Shown in pieces: positions 35,952-49,183 of a stretch of DNA of 64,000 nt. The DNA is taken from NCBI RefSeq assembly GCF_000787575.1, contig NW_012236510.1, positions 477,435-541,434 on the forward strand, read 5' to 3'. Source of the DNA: Acytostelium subglobosum LB1 (Eukaryota > Evosea > Eumycetozoa > Acytosteliales > Acytosteliaceae). The stretch's first letter is position 1. Every line of letters begins with the position of its first letter. The position numbers and the translations under genes are program-made. The notes beneath the pieces were generated by a model that saw only the letters and a list, made by a program, of their open reading frames with translations, was not told the origin of the DNA and made no database searches.

Positions 35952-36410
35952 CAATGTCACTGCTAATCAACTTGCACATACACATACACATACACGATGA
36001 CATAACACGACACTACACTACACTACACGACACGACACTTGCATTGTGCTCTACACGACGAGCACTACATCGTAGTTTATATAATAGTAAACTATTCACC
36101 ATCATCCATCACTTCACTCTCATATCATTCAATCATGTCCATCATCCATCCTCATATCATCATCTTCAATCAAGGACAAATAAACTGTATAACAAATGTA
36201 CATACATAAACAAGATATCTCGCGAGTGACTGATATGTTTGACATCCTCGCGTCTGTTCAAAGGGTGGGTTCATGGAGGTTGTTGTTCAGCATCATGAGG
36301 GAGGGCAAGTTGTTTTGACGAGTGTCACCCAAAGAGAGTGATAGTTAGTTACTTCTATACATGTAGTATACATACATATATGTACATAAACTATTAAACA
36401 AACAAACAAT
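35952..36410. other. Intergenic region; no gene seen
   Basis: Begins with ACAC and CGACACTACA repeats (36004-36040), continues with CAT-rich sequence and ends with an AT-rich promoter-like stretch (TATACATACATATATGTACAT) about 40 bp before the transporter start. Confidence 0.45.
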
Positions 36411-38135
36411 ATGTATATAGTTGAACAAGAAGTATTGTTAAAGTCAAATACAAGAGTAGACCCAAGATATGACTATGATTCAGCATACTCTCAAGTGGTC
36501 GGCAGGAAGACACCAAGACGTTTCTGGTGCGCTCTAGGTATAATACTATGTACAAACCTATCACTTGCAATAATAACTCTTACAATGTGGCCATACTTAT
36601 TGGTTGTAAGTAAACATACTGCCTCCCTCGACCAATCATTCAATCACTTACTCGTTCATTCAATCAAACAAACAAATAGAATGTACAAAGCTTATATATA
36701 ATGGCAGTTAGTGTTGCCGCTTATTACACTGGTTGTGCTGTTGGACAGAAGGCATTCACGAGGATGTCAGAGCGTAGTCAAGATCATTGGTCACATGTTT
36801 GTATTGCTGCTGGACTATGTCTGTTGGGCGATCTCCTCTATGCATCATATCCCAAACAGATAGTTATTGTAACAGGTCGATTCATAGCAGGTGTTGGATC
36901 AGGCAATATGGTCGGCCTGCAATGCATCCTCGTTCAGAACAATGACAAGGCGACTCGTATGAGTAGGCTGGCATGGATATCAAACTCAGTGTCATTGGCG
37001 CATATTGTCGGACCTGCTTTGATTGCCCTGTTGTCCAACTTCCAGATGGACAAGACATTCAATGTGTCTGAAGACTATGGCACCATATCATTCTATGGTT
37101 GGATGGCTGCATTCTTCTCATTGGCTTCACTCATCCTTGGCATTGCCGGCAAGTCACTCGACAGAAACAAAGGTCCAAACCTTGATCGACCCATTTCAAA
37201 CAATGAGAATGAGATGTATCCCTCAGGTAAGGTCACGCCTCAATCAATCAATCAATCAATCATACTGACTCACCTCACATCACTCTAGAGTCTCCGGTGA
37301 GCACGGGTCAGTATAGGAACTACTTCAAACAACAGTCTTGTATACTGTCGCCGAGGATCACATTGTATGCTCTATGCTTTGTCCACTTCTTGTTGTATAA
37401 TATTGGAATGATTATGGAGACAATGTTCATACCTTATATCATTGACACTGGAGGATATAGTGCCTACAATTGGACATTGACACAGATATCCTTGTTCTTC
37501 ATTGGCGTTGGCGTAGCAAGTGCCGTCTCCTCATACTTTTCACGACGTGTGGACAATAGATACTTGTTACTCGTTGGATCATTGGCCACTGTATTCATTG
37601 GCTTTGCATTAATGACTACATGGACCTTTGTTAAATATGAAACCGTACCAGAATCACCATCTCCCAACATTGTCCGATTCATGCTCGGTGTTATCCTTGT
37701 CTGCATTGGCTTCCCAGTATCAGTTAGCAGTTCAATATCATTATTCTTTGAGATAATGTCAACTGTTCACATTGTAAGTTCTTGGACGACTGTGAACATC
37801 ATCATGATTGTTGCTGACTCACTGTGACTCCCTCCTTACTCATTCATTTGTAGCAAAATGCATCTTCTATATTCATTATGGCCAGTAGCTTTGGAAGACT
37901 ACTTGGGCCTTTATGGGCAACATTGATATTCGATAAGATTGGACCAAACTATGACTTCTTCTTTGGCGCAGCGGTCAGTATTGGAACCTTGATCATACTG
38001 TTGTCACTGGGACGATCGGTCACCGACCTTACGGTACGCAGCGGAAACTCTTCCTACTCCAACTCACAAAAGGAAACCTTGATGATGGATGCCATCATGG
38101 AGGAAGGCGAGGTGCATCTACACGAAGATGTATAA
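36411..38135 (+). CDS. Major facilitator superfamily transporter (MFSD8/CLN7-like)
   Basis: Polytopic membrane carrier. Exons 36411-36605, 36680-37226, 37289-37773 and 37854-38135 join in phase to 502 residues. About 12 hydrophobic segments are visible, starting ALGIILCTNLSLAIITLTMW, then MAVSVAAYYTGCAVGQ, with a loop-2/3-like GRFIAGVGSGNMVGLQ and ISNSVSLAHIVGPAL, as in MFSD8-type lysosomal carriers. The central loop (about 247-270) is hydrophilic. The C-terminus has an acidic tail (MMDAIMEEGEVHLHED) but no clear dileucine signal. The substrate cannot be told. Other MFS subfamilies remain possible. Confidence 0.82.
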
Positions 38136-38545
38136 AACCCCCTTAAATTTAACTTGTTATTATTATTATCGTTAACAACGCATCCATGTTTGTGGTGTGT
38201 AGTGAGTGTATGTACTGTTACTTCACATCATTGACATCCACTTGTAGCTGAAAGAAACAATGGAACGACCGACAGTGTGGCGCAGTTTGGGAACTGCCTT
38301 CGTTTTGTTGCCATCCACCTCCAAATTGGGAGTTTTTGTCCCAAGAACCCCCACGATTTGAACGATTTTCCAGTTTCGCCAATCTTGTCAAAGGATCTTG
38401 GACAACAATACTATTCCTGATTAAAATTTGCAAAGGGTAACCCTCAAGTATAAATACATTTGTTAACAATTAGTATAAGTTGTAGACTGTATATATATTT
38501 ATAATTAAACCAAGGAATATTAATAATCATAATAATTATTTAATA
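38136..38545. other. Intergenic region; no convincing gene
   Basis: The first 30 bases are AT-rich. Positions 38240-38420 are of normal complexity and hold an 83-codon minus-strand frame that I do not trust. An AT-rich run precedes the hydrolase start. Confidence 0.4.
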
Positions 38546-39868
38546 ATGTCACAAATTAAACTGTATTTTGACGAGACCAATGAGGAGCATCTCAACAGAT
38601 TGGAATTTTGTCCATCCTTGTACAGGAAGTCTGATTATGAAGTTGAGAGCAAGGATGATGTTGATGCACCATCGGTAGAGAATGCCGCAACCTATGACCC
38701 TCCATACTACTTATACAACCCACATGTTATGGTCTACTACTCAACCTACAAGATCAAGAGATTGAATTTGAAAAGAAATAGGTAATTATCTAATTCAATT
38801 TCCAAATCATAAATATATACGATCATACTAATTTTATAATTATTATTATTATATTATAGAGAGGATGTCGTTAATCCAGTAGATGGTGGTACTGTATCAC
38901 TTGATTGGTTCGACTTTGGAAATGAATTTGCCGAGGACACTCCAACTATCTTGGTATGTCATGGATTGACGGGTGGTTCCCACGAGCCCTATATCCAATA
39001 CCTTGCTCATCATGCCTACGAGTCCAAAGGATATCGCACAGTAGTGTTCAACAACAGAGGATGTGCTGGAAACAAAGTTACTGTATGTATAAATACTTAA
39101 CCGTTTGATACTTCAATATTCTAATTTCATTCTTTTGATAAATGTAGGCTGATGTTGGATACTGTGGCACCAAGATTGATGATATGGAGTTGGTCATTGA
39201 GAAGATTAAGGCCAAGATACCAAATGCACCATTGTTTGTTGTTGGATTCAGCTTTGGATCAGTGATCATGGTCAACTACTTGAGTGCTCACGGACATGAC
39301 TCTCCATTTTTGGCTCATGTTTCAATCTCAAACCCATTCTGTTTGTACGAGAGCCAGAAGCACTTGAGCAACTCATTCCTTGGAGGATACATCTATGGTC
39401 AGGGATTGGCAACCAGCATCAAGAAGTTGTTCTACAAGTTTGGTGATAGAATTGACAAGTATGCCACAAAGGAGCAGATCCAAGCTGCCAAGTATACCTA
39501 CGAACTCGATGAGTTGGTAACACACAAGATGTTTGGATATGAGTCAGCCAAGCACTACTACTTGGAAGCAAGCACAAACAAACATATTCCAAAGGTTAGT
39601 ATTATTATATTGATGTACCTCACAATCAACTCTATCATATCTAACACATACTTTCATCATATAGTTGAACAAACCTATCCTGTTCATCAATGCTGAGGAT
39701 GATCCATTGTACAATATATCGACACTTCCATTTGGAGAGATCAAGAACAATCCAAACACTATAATGGCAATGTCCAAGAGAGGAAGTCATCTGGGCTTCA
39801 TCAGTTACACTGATTGGAAGTCATGGTCTGATAGGGCCACCGTGGAGTACCTCTCTACATTCTTGTAA
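38546..39868 (+). CDS. Alpha/beta hydrolase, ABHD1/ABHD3 (YheT/EMB8) family
   Basis: Serine hydrolase, probably a lipid esterase or phospholipase. Exons 38546-38781, 38860-39082, 39148-39594 and 39665-39868 join in phase to 369 residues. The family hallmark VCHGLTGGSHEPY (oxyanion loop) and RTVVFNNRGCAGN come first, followed by the nucleophile elbow GFSFGS. Next are the Asp region INAEDDPLYN and the His region KRGSHLGFISY, completing a Ser-Asp-His triad. The N-terminus has PSLYRKSDYEVESKD instead of the strong membrane anchor of animal ABHD1/3. Substrate unknown. Confidence 0.9.
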
Positions 39869-39917
39869 TAAATAGTTCTAATATTGTTGTTGTTTTACAA
39901 TTAAATGTATATATACT

Positions 39918-42900
39918 TTACTGGAATGATGATGATGTAAACCTTGTTCCACACTTCTTCCAATAGTGATGTGATGCTTGGATATTGCCCATCTGATGAA
40001 GATTGTTGCCATACTCTTTGAATATGATCTGCACCAATTGCTTCATTGTGAATCCACTTGTGAGTTGAGTGATTGGAGTGTATCCAAGGTCGCCACTATC
40101 ATCATTGTTGCCATCCTCGTTGTTTGTTATAAAATGGTGCTCACATGCTTCAATGAGATGTGATGCTTCATCGTATTGTTTGTTCTCGTAGAGCAGTTGG
40201 ATAACAGAACAAAAGTCACCCATTGACAAAAGTATCTCGATTGCCTGTTCATATCGCTTCAGCTCCACCAAGTGCAGTGCCCACGCTCGGTACACTACCA
40301 TGTACTCTTCCTCGCGCAGACTAGTCTTGGCCAACATGGCAGCCTCATTCCAACGTCCAGCCGCCTGCAGATACTTGCATGCGTCCAATGACTTGTCAAT
40401 GAGGCAAAGGAACTGTACTCCTTCATCCAGCTTGCCCACGGCGATAAGGTTGTTGGCCAACAACTTCATTGTGCTCTGGTAGTACTCTTGTGAGATCGAT
40501 GCTGCAATGACACTAGCCTTGACTGCCAACATGTAGAAGTCGGGATGGTCTGGCGTGGTGTCCAGCAGGAGGTTGATGGCTCGATGTGATCGTCCCAGTG
40601 ATATATTACGATCGATCAATCTACGTGTCAGCTCGGCATCAGGCTTCTTGCGCTCGTGCATGTCCGCTCGATCTAGCTCTGACGATCTCAACACTGATGG
40701 CTCTGTGAGTAGGTCGTAATAGACTGGCAATGAGGCCCCAGCTGTGGCTGGAGCAAAGCTCACGGCACCAGAGAATGCCAACGAGGATGATGCAGGACTG
40801 ATTCCACTGCTGCTCAATGTTGATGCTGTCATTGCCATCGTTGTCGATGCTCCCAAGAAATCAAAATGTGATTGTGATTGAAGCTGTGATGACACTGAGT
40901 GGAACATTTGAGATGCTGCCAAAGGGTTGGATGTCGAGGATGTTGCTTGGTTGGAGGAGGATGATGTTTGGTTCTGTGAGGTGGATTGAGTGGCTGAGGT
41001 AATGTTGTTTGGTGTAGGAGTCACGTTGTTTGATTGTTTTGGCATTGTCTGATCATTCTTTGGAGCTGGGTTGTTGTTGGGTATTGATGCCTTTGAAGTC
41101 AGACCCTGTGTCAGTCCTCCAAAGAACGAGGCAAATGACTTCTTTGCTTGTGGCTGCTGCTGTGGTGATTGATGCGGCTGTGGATGAGGTTGTGATTGAG
41201 TCTGTGTGCTTTGCTGCTGTACATTCGTTGTAGTGGTCGTTGTTGTCAATGGAGTTGGGTTGATAAATGGATTGTTTGATTGATCCTTTGTCGGTGTGGC
41301 CATCAGCGGTGAGCCAGGTGCAGAACCAGCAGCATTGTTATTCGATAAAGTTGTTGCCGTTGATGTCGTGGATGGGTGAGTTGTTGAGGTTGAAGGAGTG
41401 GCTGTGGTCGATGAAACTGTGGATGTTGGTTCATTGATTGGCACTGGTGGTTTGGATGGAAGCTCGTTATAATATGTCATGATCTCTGTGTTATATAATG
41501 ATGTGCAGGGTGTGCGATCATTATAACGTTGTAGGGCAAAGAGTACCAATCTCCAAAACTTGATCATGTGATGATCGCCAAAGAACTGTGCGATCGCCAG
41601 GCAACCCTCGGCTGTAGTGCATCCTGCAAGGTAGCTCAACAGACGCTCGTCCACAAGTGATAGCAATCGAGTGTTCTTCTCCAACTGGTCCATCACCAAC
41701 ATTGAGGTCGCTTGTGATTTGTTCAAATCTGCGTCATTCTGCTCGTTGGCTGCGCCGGCTTGGATCGAGGAGCGTTGGGCGTGCAACAAGTTCTTGAGCT
41801 GCAGCGCGCAGAATGGAGAGAGGAGTAGCGGGGAGTACAGGAACGCTTCGAATATGTTGGCTGTGGACGTGGTCGAACTGCCTCCAATGGTGTTGTTGAC
41901 GGGCGAGTTGGAGAGGCAGAGCGAGTTGTCCAGGATACGAATTGAATAGTCCGAGGCCACGACGATTGGGTTGGAGTCGGACAGCCACTCAATGTCCAGA
42001 ACCTTGATGTCGCGCTCGGACAAGTAAGTGCCGGACGCGGTGCGCACGCCCGCCAGCACATCCCATATTCCAAACTCTCCATTCACAAATAGAACGAGCA
42101 GTTCGATGCTTGTTGGCGAGGGCGAGAACCTGATCTTCTTGATGGCCGCCTTGCTCGTGGTGAATGATGAGACCAATCGCTTCTTCTCACTGCTCCACAC
42201 GTTGATGGCGCCTGAGACATCGGCTGCCACCATAAGGTCGCGCTTGACGGCGTGAGCGAGCTGAGGTGTCACGCTGCCGCCCAGCGCACTGAGTGGCGAG
42301 AAGCCCTCCATGGGCATGTCGTTCAGCGTCACGGAGTTGCCCTCGATCGTACAGCACTTGATCTGCGTGCTATCGGATGTGAAGAATATGAACTGTTCCT
42401 TGGCTTCATACTTGGTGGGGTCCTGGGAGATGGCCACCTCGCTGTCCTCCAACGAGGGCACCCACTCAAGTCCGGTGACATGTGAGAAGGCCTTGAATGA
42501 GCGGAGACAAGTGAATCGCTTCATCTCCCATAGTTCAAAGGGACGGTCGCGCACCAGTACCACGAGGAACTTGCGAGAGTTGGACAGTTTGAGGCCGCGG
42601 ATGGGAGCCGTCTCGTTGGCGGCCACCTGACGTATCTCGCGCACCCTACCCGAGCGCAGATCAACGAATGCCAATCGATTGTGGAATACCTTGCCTGTCT
42701 CCACCTCCTCGTATGAGTAGCAAATCACTCGGCCAGGTGAGGCCCAGCGCAGACCAAATACAGGCTGCTGCCAGATGAATAGCTCCTTTTGTACCTTGAG
42801 TGTCGTAGCGTTGACAAGTTGAATCGTACCATTGACTGTACCAATTGCCAACAATGACATGTTGTTGCGATTGGCGAATGGATATACAGCCATTGATGAG

Positions 42901-44521
42901 ATTGGGGATGATATCGAGTCTGACATTCCTGATGCACCAAGCTTAACCACGCCATTCAATGGCTTTACCGACAGACTACTCAGTCTTGCTGAGAACTGTT
43001 GTGCGCCACCAGATAACATCTCTGATGTGAAGTCCCATTTCCAACTTCGATTGATTGAGTGATTGAATGAGTGAGTAAGTGAGTCTTGGGACATGGTCAA
43101 TCAATCATACATACATTATACCATCTCCACCGATAGTGAGTAGGGTCTGCTCGTTGAATGGATGATGTGTGATTGAGTAGAGTGGCAGACCTTTCTTCTT
43201 GCTCTTCATGTGATAGTGTGACAAGTCGGAGACACATAGTTGTTCATAACTATGAGTGTTGGTCACATCGATATACTTCCTGCTCCATGATGTGATGCTG
43301 TTGTTGATGTGTTAGTTGTATGGGTGGCGGATGGGATACAGGCCAAGATATGACATACCTTCCATCTTCATGAAGTGAGAACATTAGGTTTGGATTCTCT
43401 CGACATAGGATTACCATGTTGAAACTGGATTTCGAACGATCCAGTGCTGTGCTGCCAAATGATTGATTGGAGGTGATGTCGTGCACGATGATCTCGCGAG
43501 GGAAGACGTAGTAGACAAAGTTCTTTGTGATTGGTGAGTAGATGATCTTTATAAGATCAGTTGGTGTTTGTACATGTTTGTTGTTGTTTGATGTCGTCGT
43601 TGAAGAGCTACTTGATGATAATGATAAGCTTGGTCCATTACTATTTGAGCCTGAGCCAGATGAAGTTGAGGTCGATGCTTGGTGAGACGTGGATATACTG
43701 CCACCCGCGTAGCCAGACCCATTCGGGAGCAATTTGCTTGTTATTCGATTGATAAAGTTGATGTTGATTCCACTGCTACCATGCTCAGAGTCCTCATCGG
43801 GCGACGGAGATACACAGACAGAGTGCACCGATCCATTGGCCGCGCCCACCAACAGCTTTGTCGTGATGTTGCAGAATGGGTCGACTTGTAGCGAGACACA
43901 GGGTGCGTCACAGAGATCCCGACGCCATACTCGCGAGCCATTGGTTACAGACCAGAGAGTGATGGCACCGCCCATGATTGAGAACAACAGGTTGTTGTCT
44001 TCTGGGTGCCATTGAAGATCCCTGACGGGGTGTGGCGATCTATGCTCGGCACCCAACGATTGGATCACGCTGCCCGCCAGGACGTCCCATACTATAATGG
44101 TGCCGCCTGTGTCTGCCGATGCCAGACGGGCCATTGGCGCGATGAGCTGATAGTGGTCGATACCGGGGGCTGCTGTCTGCTGCTGCTGCTGTGCCAGTGC
44201 GTCGCTTTGCTTGACGGCGCCGCTGATGGTGTCGCGTGACCAACGCACCAAACAGACATTATGACGATGTTCGTCCAGTGTCTGAACGAGATTGAGATAG
44301 GCAGGGTCGATGATGGCCACATGACTATGACAGCCATAGGCCAACAGATTCTGCCAGCTCCAATCTGAAGCACATCTATTATCTTTATGTAGTCTACCTG
44401 GTAATATCTTTGGTGTTAACTTTGGTTGTTGATATTGTTGTTGTTGATGTGTATTCTGTGTTGTTGATGATTGTTGTTGCATCATTGCATTGGTACTACT
44501 AAATAATGCATTTGAAGACAT
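39918..44521 (-). CDS. wdr11: WDR11-like WD40 trafficking protein
   Basis: WDR11 forms a complex with FAM91A1 that tethers endosome-derived vesicles at the trans-Golgi. Exons 44521-43359, 43297-43115 and 43044-39918 join in phase to about 1490 residues. WD-type blades begin at PGRLHKDNRCASDWSWQNLL, with SADTGGTIIVWDVLAGSVIQ and GGAITLWSVTNGSRVWRR; the second intron join gives TIGGDGIIWKWDF. A second propeller follows (GTVNGTIQLVNATTLKVQ, FVNGEFGIWDVLAGVRTASG). The C-terminal half has helical repeats (YKRYEQ-type: VELKRYEQAIEILLSMGDF). It is longer than animal WDR11 because of Ser/Thr/Gln tracts near 41000-41450 and 43570-43690. It ends about 50 bp from the ABHD gene (convergent). Confidence 0.88.
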
Positions 44522-45107
44522 TATATATTATCGATCAATCGATCAATCAATCAATCACTATCACTAATATATATTACACAATCTTTGCATAAACAACTTT
44601 GAGGAAGATGATCTTGAATCAAACCCCATGAAGAGCTCATCCCTATGATTTCGAACTTCACTTGAACAAATAAATATTTATTTCAAAATAAATAATAATT
44701 ATAATGATAAAGTATGATGATGTATGATCACCTCATTAAAATAGTTTATTGGACTGATGAGATAAAGGTTAACCAATAATATTTAATAATTGTATAAAAT
44801 CGTTACCTATTTAAGACAACCAAGTTGGTGGGTGGGAGACAGGATGACCATTGTCTTGTCGACCCTTTGTCCTAGCCCACCACAATGTTGAACAACAACG
44901 ACAACAACACAATACACACTTGGTATCGATTTAATTGGGAACATTACCATTTTAAGATTCTTTAGTTCCATAGACTATGTCTGTGAGTACTTCATTGTTA
45001 GACGATAGTGATAGACATTCACTAAAGCATGAATGACGCATAATATATATAACAATTATTTATCTACAAACAAGATAATCAAATAAAATATTAATAATAA
45101 TAATAAA
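44522..45107. promoter_or_regulatory. Divergent intergenic region WDR11 / phosphatase
   Basis: Contains CAAT repeats next to the WDR11 start, AT-rich DNA, a complex segment at 44820-44900 and (ACA/AAC) repeats. It must hold both promoters. No RNA gene seen. Confidence 0.4.
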
Positions 45108-47163
45108 ATGACTAATTCATTAACTCCTCAATTTGAGGAGATGGAGCCTGTTGTAGGTTCCTCAAATGTTAATGTTACTCCTGACCATTGTAAGTTTGAA
45201 ACTTATATCTCCTCAATATATAACACTAATATTTAATGATTGACCATGATTTGTAGCCATCAAATTGGAAGCAGTTTTAAACTTTAGAAATCTTGGTGGA
45301 ATGCCTATTCAAGGTTCAGAGTAAGTTTTATTTATTATAAATTGATAGTTATTTGTATACAAAATACTAATATAACTTATCATTAGCGGTAAATTGGTTA
45401 TTCGTCCAGGTGCAGTAAATAGAACAGCATCACCAACAAAGGCAACACTAAGTGATGAGTTCTGGTTGTTGGAAGCACTGTCCATAAAGACATTAGTATG
45501 TATTTCTTGGAACGACAGAACAGTTAGATGACTTAGCTGACCAATTCAACCTATAATCATACATATATGTGAAGATTGACTTTAGGACATCATGGGAGAA
45601 TAAGACTATATCACCTTTGAAGAGGTTTGAAGATAACTTCTTAATGTTTGCAATTAAGAAGGAGGATAAGGAGAGTATATCTATCCCCGCTTCAACCGGT
45701 TGTCAATCAATCAATCATTCACCAAAGGATGAGTCGAACAACTTCACTGTGACACCACAGGCCCCAGAGACACCTCCTGCTCCCAAGCTATCAAGACGTC
45801 ACAGTATATCACATCTGGGTCAGTCGGGTGATCAGATCAAGTCTCCACTCAACAGGAGTATCAACTCATTCAATGCCAGTCCAAGATTATCGACCGAACA
45901 ACCTCAAACCATCACATCTGTCATATCATCAACGACTACAACGACTTCATCAACAGTTGAGTTGAGAAAGTCACAGTCGTTGGCACATTCACAGTCGTCG
46001 CCATTACAACAATCACATACAGATGGCTCTGTTGATCAGATTATCAATGATATGCCTACAATCAATGTGTCAGAGACAACGACTACTACAACTGCTACTA
46101 CAACAACTGTCATTGATGCAACTGCCTTGGGTCTGGGCATCAAGGAGAAGTTCATGGAGGAGCAGAGAAACAACATCATCTGGAGGATATACAATAGGAA
46201 TGTGCCAGAGTCCGACCTGGCCAAGATGAGGCGACACTCCTCCGGTGCACAAAGGAAGAGATACTGTATCCCATTAGTCAACAACAGAATGTTCATGGAA
46301 GGTGTCTACCAAACTGCGCCACCCAATGCCCAACTGTTAGTGTCTTTTACTCAGTCATTCGTTTCTTTTAATCACTAACTCAATCAATGAAACAAACATA
46401 TATAGTAAGTGCAAGGTATCGAGATACCTGTTGTTCAATGACAAAGTTGGTGCACTCTTGTTGATGACCCATCTCAATGATCTTGGCATGCTGGAGATGT
46501 ACAAGCTAACCCTAATCTACACTCAAGAGGAGATATTGACTGTAAGTTGGAGTTGACATTTCATGTCCAAGTCCATTGATACTTACTAAATCAATCACTC
46601 AGATATTCAGAATACTCAAGAACAAGGACAACTATCCTATTATGTACTTCTGCTCACTTGGAAAGGATAGGACTGGTATGGTCACAGCTTTGTTGCTGTC
46701 TTGCTTGGGTGTGCCACGTGACTTGGTCGTGGAGGACTACTCCAAGTCAGGGGGCAACCTAGCCGCACACTTGGCCGAGATGAGAAAGTACTTCATCAAG
46801 GTCGGCCTTACCAAGGATGAGTTTGTACAGTCGCCTCGCCACATCATGGCCGATATGCTCAGCTGGGTGGATGAAACCTATGGATCAGTGCCCAACTACC
46901 TTGCCACGATTGGATTCTCACACGAGGAGCAAGATGAGCTGCGCAAGAATCTGATCATCACAAAGGAGGAGTACGATCAGATCATGGACCAGTTGCGTCA
47001 GACCAATGTCGAGCAGTTGATCAGGGAGCACGATCAGTATGTGGCAGAGCATCAACCCAAGGTAGAGCCGAAATCCATCTTTAGCAGAGCCTTGGACAGC
47101 CCAAAGTTCTGGCGAAGGCTATCCATTTCCAAGGACATCATTAAGGGTCCACATGACAGATAG
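45108..47163 (+). CDS. Tyrosine-phosphatase-like protein (Y_phosphatase3 / LipA type)
   Basis: Exons 45108-45189, 45257-45320, 45387-45495, 45575-46335, 46406-46541 and 46603-47163 join in phase to 570 residues. The N-terminal signature NFRNLGGMPIQGSDGKLVIR and the following TLIDFRTSWE are those of the bacterial/fungal LipA-type tyrosine and lipid phosphatases. The catalytic P-loop is YFCSLGKDRTGM (Cys-x5-Arg with GKDR), near residue 400. Between them about 200 residues of Ser/Thr/Gln-rich sequence are inserted (45690-46110), splitting the phosphatase fold. After the P-loop, LLLSCLGVPRDLVVEDYSKS is typical. The C-terminal helical tail is charged. The Lys-Asp pair in the loop suggests a phosphoinositide or dual substrate, but this is inference. 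Confidence 0.85.
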
Positions 47164-47247
47164 CTGATTGGTCATAGATGGACTGACTGACTGATACATA
47201 CATGAATGATTGAATGAATGAATGTAATATCTCTCCAACTAAATCGT

Positions 47248-48989
47248 TTATTGGCCATTCGCCAACATCAACTGTTTCTTCTTTTGTTCCAATAGCTGTT
47301 GGACCATTTCAATCTCTTCAAGACTGAATGAATCGATCATCATACTCAATGAGTCTGCCAACATTTTGCTCTCCTTGGAAGGTGATATCATCTTTGGTTT
47401 GGACCTAATGTCTGGTGATAATACTGGAGTTGATGCCCTTGGTCTGATTGGAGATGGTGGGGCATCCGGTTGAGATGTTGCCTTTGATAATGTCGAGGAA
47501 GATGGAGTTGATGAGGTGGTAGACTTGATCCTGGATGTGACAGGTGATGAAGGAGAAGAGGTCGAGATTCTAGAACTCGAGACTGGTTTGGCAGAGGTAG
47601 GTGATGGGGATGGTGGTCTAATGATTGGCTTGTTGGAAAGTGGCGCTGGTGAGGTTGGTCTAAAAGCAGTTGTTGTTTTGGAAGAAACAATAGTTGAGGT
47701 TGGTGATCTTGGTTTGGATGATGTAGACGATGAAGTAGTAGGTTTGGATGATACAATAGTTGAGGTTGGTGATCTTGGTTTAGATGGCGATGTTGTCGTA
47801 GTTGGTTTGGATGATACTATGGTTGAAGTCGGCGACCTTGGTTTGGAGGTGGTTTGATTATTTGAAGAAACTTGGGAAGTCGACTTTGATGAAGAAACCT
47901 TGGATATTGTAACTGGTATGGTAGACTTTGATGCTTTTGTTGTTGGAGATGTTTGAGGTGCAGGTGAAGTAGGTCTAAGATTCGATTTGATTGGAGTTGG
48001 TGAAGCATTAGATTGAACAGCTGCTGATGGTGATGATGCTGATGAGGCCAAAGATTGTGGAGCAGGTGAAGTTGGTCTAATAATTGGTTTGGAGGGGGTA
48101 GGAGTTGGAGATCGAACTGGAGTTGGTGTTGGAGTTGGAGTTGGTGCTCGAGCTGGAACTGGTGTCGGAGTTGGTGATGGACTTCTTCCTGGAGCATGTT
48201 TAATATTCATGTAGTTGTTGTTGTTGTTGTTGTTGTTATTGTCATATTCTTTATCACTCAACTGGTACTTTTCCTTCAATCTTTCAATCTCTTCCCTATC
48301 CCAATTGCTTAGTTCAAGTTCTTGCCTCCTACTCTTTAACTCTGAACGAATGAATGAATGAGTGTTGACTACATTCCAAGAATGATGGACCTCTCTCTGG
48401 TCAGACCCAACTTACCTTTAAAGTTGTAATATATCAAGTTTGGAAAGTCCCTTGGTATTATAGTTGCAATATCAATGGGATGATTCTTTGGCTCGACCAC
48501 CGAACCCTCCAGACATATATGTTGGAGAGTCTTTACCCTTTTCAAAGACAGCAAAGTGTCAAACAATGTTTGCTTGTCTACAAACACACAGTTCCTCAAA
48601 TAGACCTCTCGCAGCTTGGGCACTGTGCTGAATGGTACCTCCATATGTATCTTTGTACTACTCATTATAATACATTCACAATTCACCAATCTATAGAATA
48701 GAGGGAACTATATTATTTGTTAGTAAAGTTAGTATACTTATAAGATGATTGAGGTTTCACTTACATAACGATATACATTCTTCTTTTGATATAGGTCTAC
48801 ATTTATCACATTGACTAATGATAATGCGCAACCTTGTTGTTGTAAGAACTCTCTTTCTATATCTGTCATTGTTTGTTTGTTAGATTGTTTGATTGATTGA
48901 TTAATTGATTGTTGGATGGACATACAAAAGACCTGGAACTGATCACTTTTTTGCAAACTCGAACGTCTCTTTTCCAACCTCACACTCAT
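47248..48989 (-). CDS. Pro/Ser/Thr-rich protein with small leucine-rich N-terminal part
   Basis: Exons 48989-48926, 48862-48765, 48707-48416 and 48341-47248 join in phase to 515 residues. The N-terminal 150 residues contain LRR-like strands (PKLREVYLRNCVFVDKQTLF, VKTLQHICLEGS, FPNLIYYNFKG), like the tail of an F-box/LRR protein. A short charged helix follows (REEIERLKEKYQ). The long C-terminal part is disordered: PTPTPVRSPTPTPSK-type repeats and at least three near-identical SKPRSPTSTIVSSK units, then a final helix EEIEMVQQLLEQKKKQLM. Repeated S/T-P sites suggest phosphorylation by proline-directed kinases. I cannot assign a function. Confidence 0.75.
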
Positions 48990-49183
48990 TCAATCACGTG
49001 ACATATATTTGATGGAGTTATGATCATTGTAGTTTATTTGTATACATATGTGAACTTGTTGTTGTCTGGTATGAGTGTCCAGTGATGTGATCTGTGTCGA
49101 TGTTATTTACATGTGATGATCGAGATTGAGGAGGCGAAAAGGGAAGGAGGAGGAAGGTATTGTAATGTTACTACTTGTCACTA

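Noticed and set aside
38218-38469. 83-codon minus-strand frame between the transporter and the hydrolase
   Set aside because: Composition is weak, no splice or family support; probably chance.
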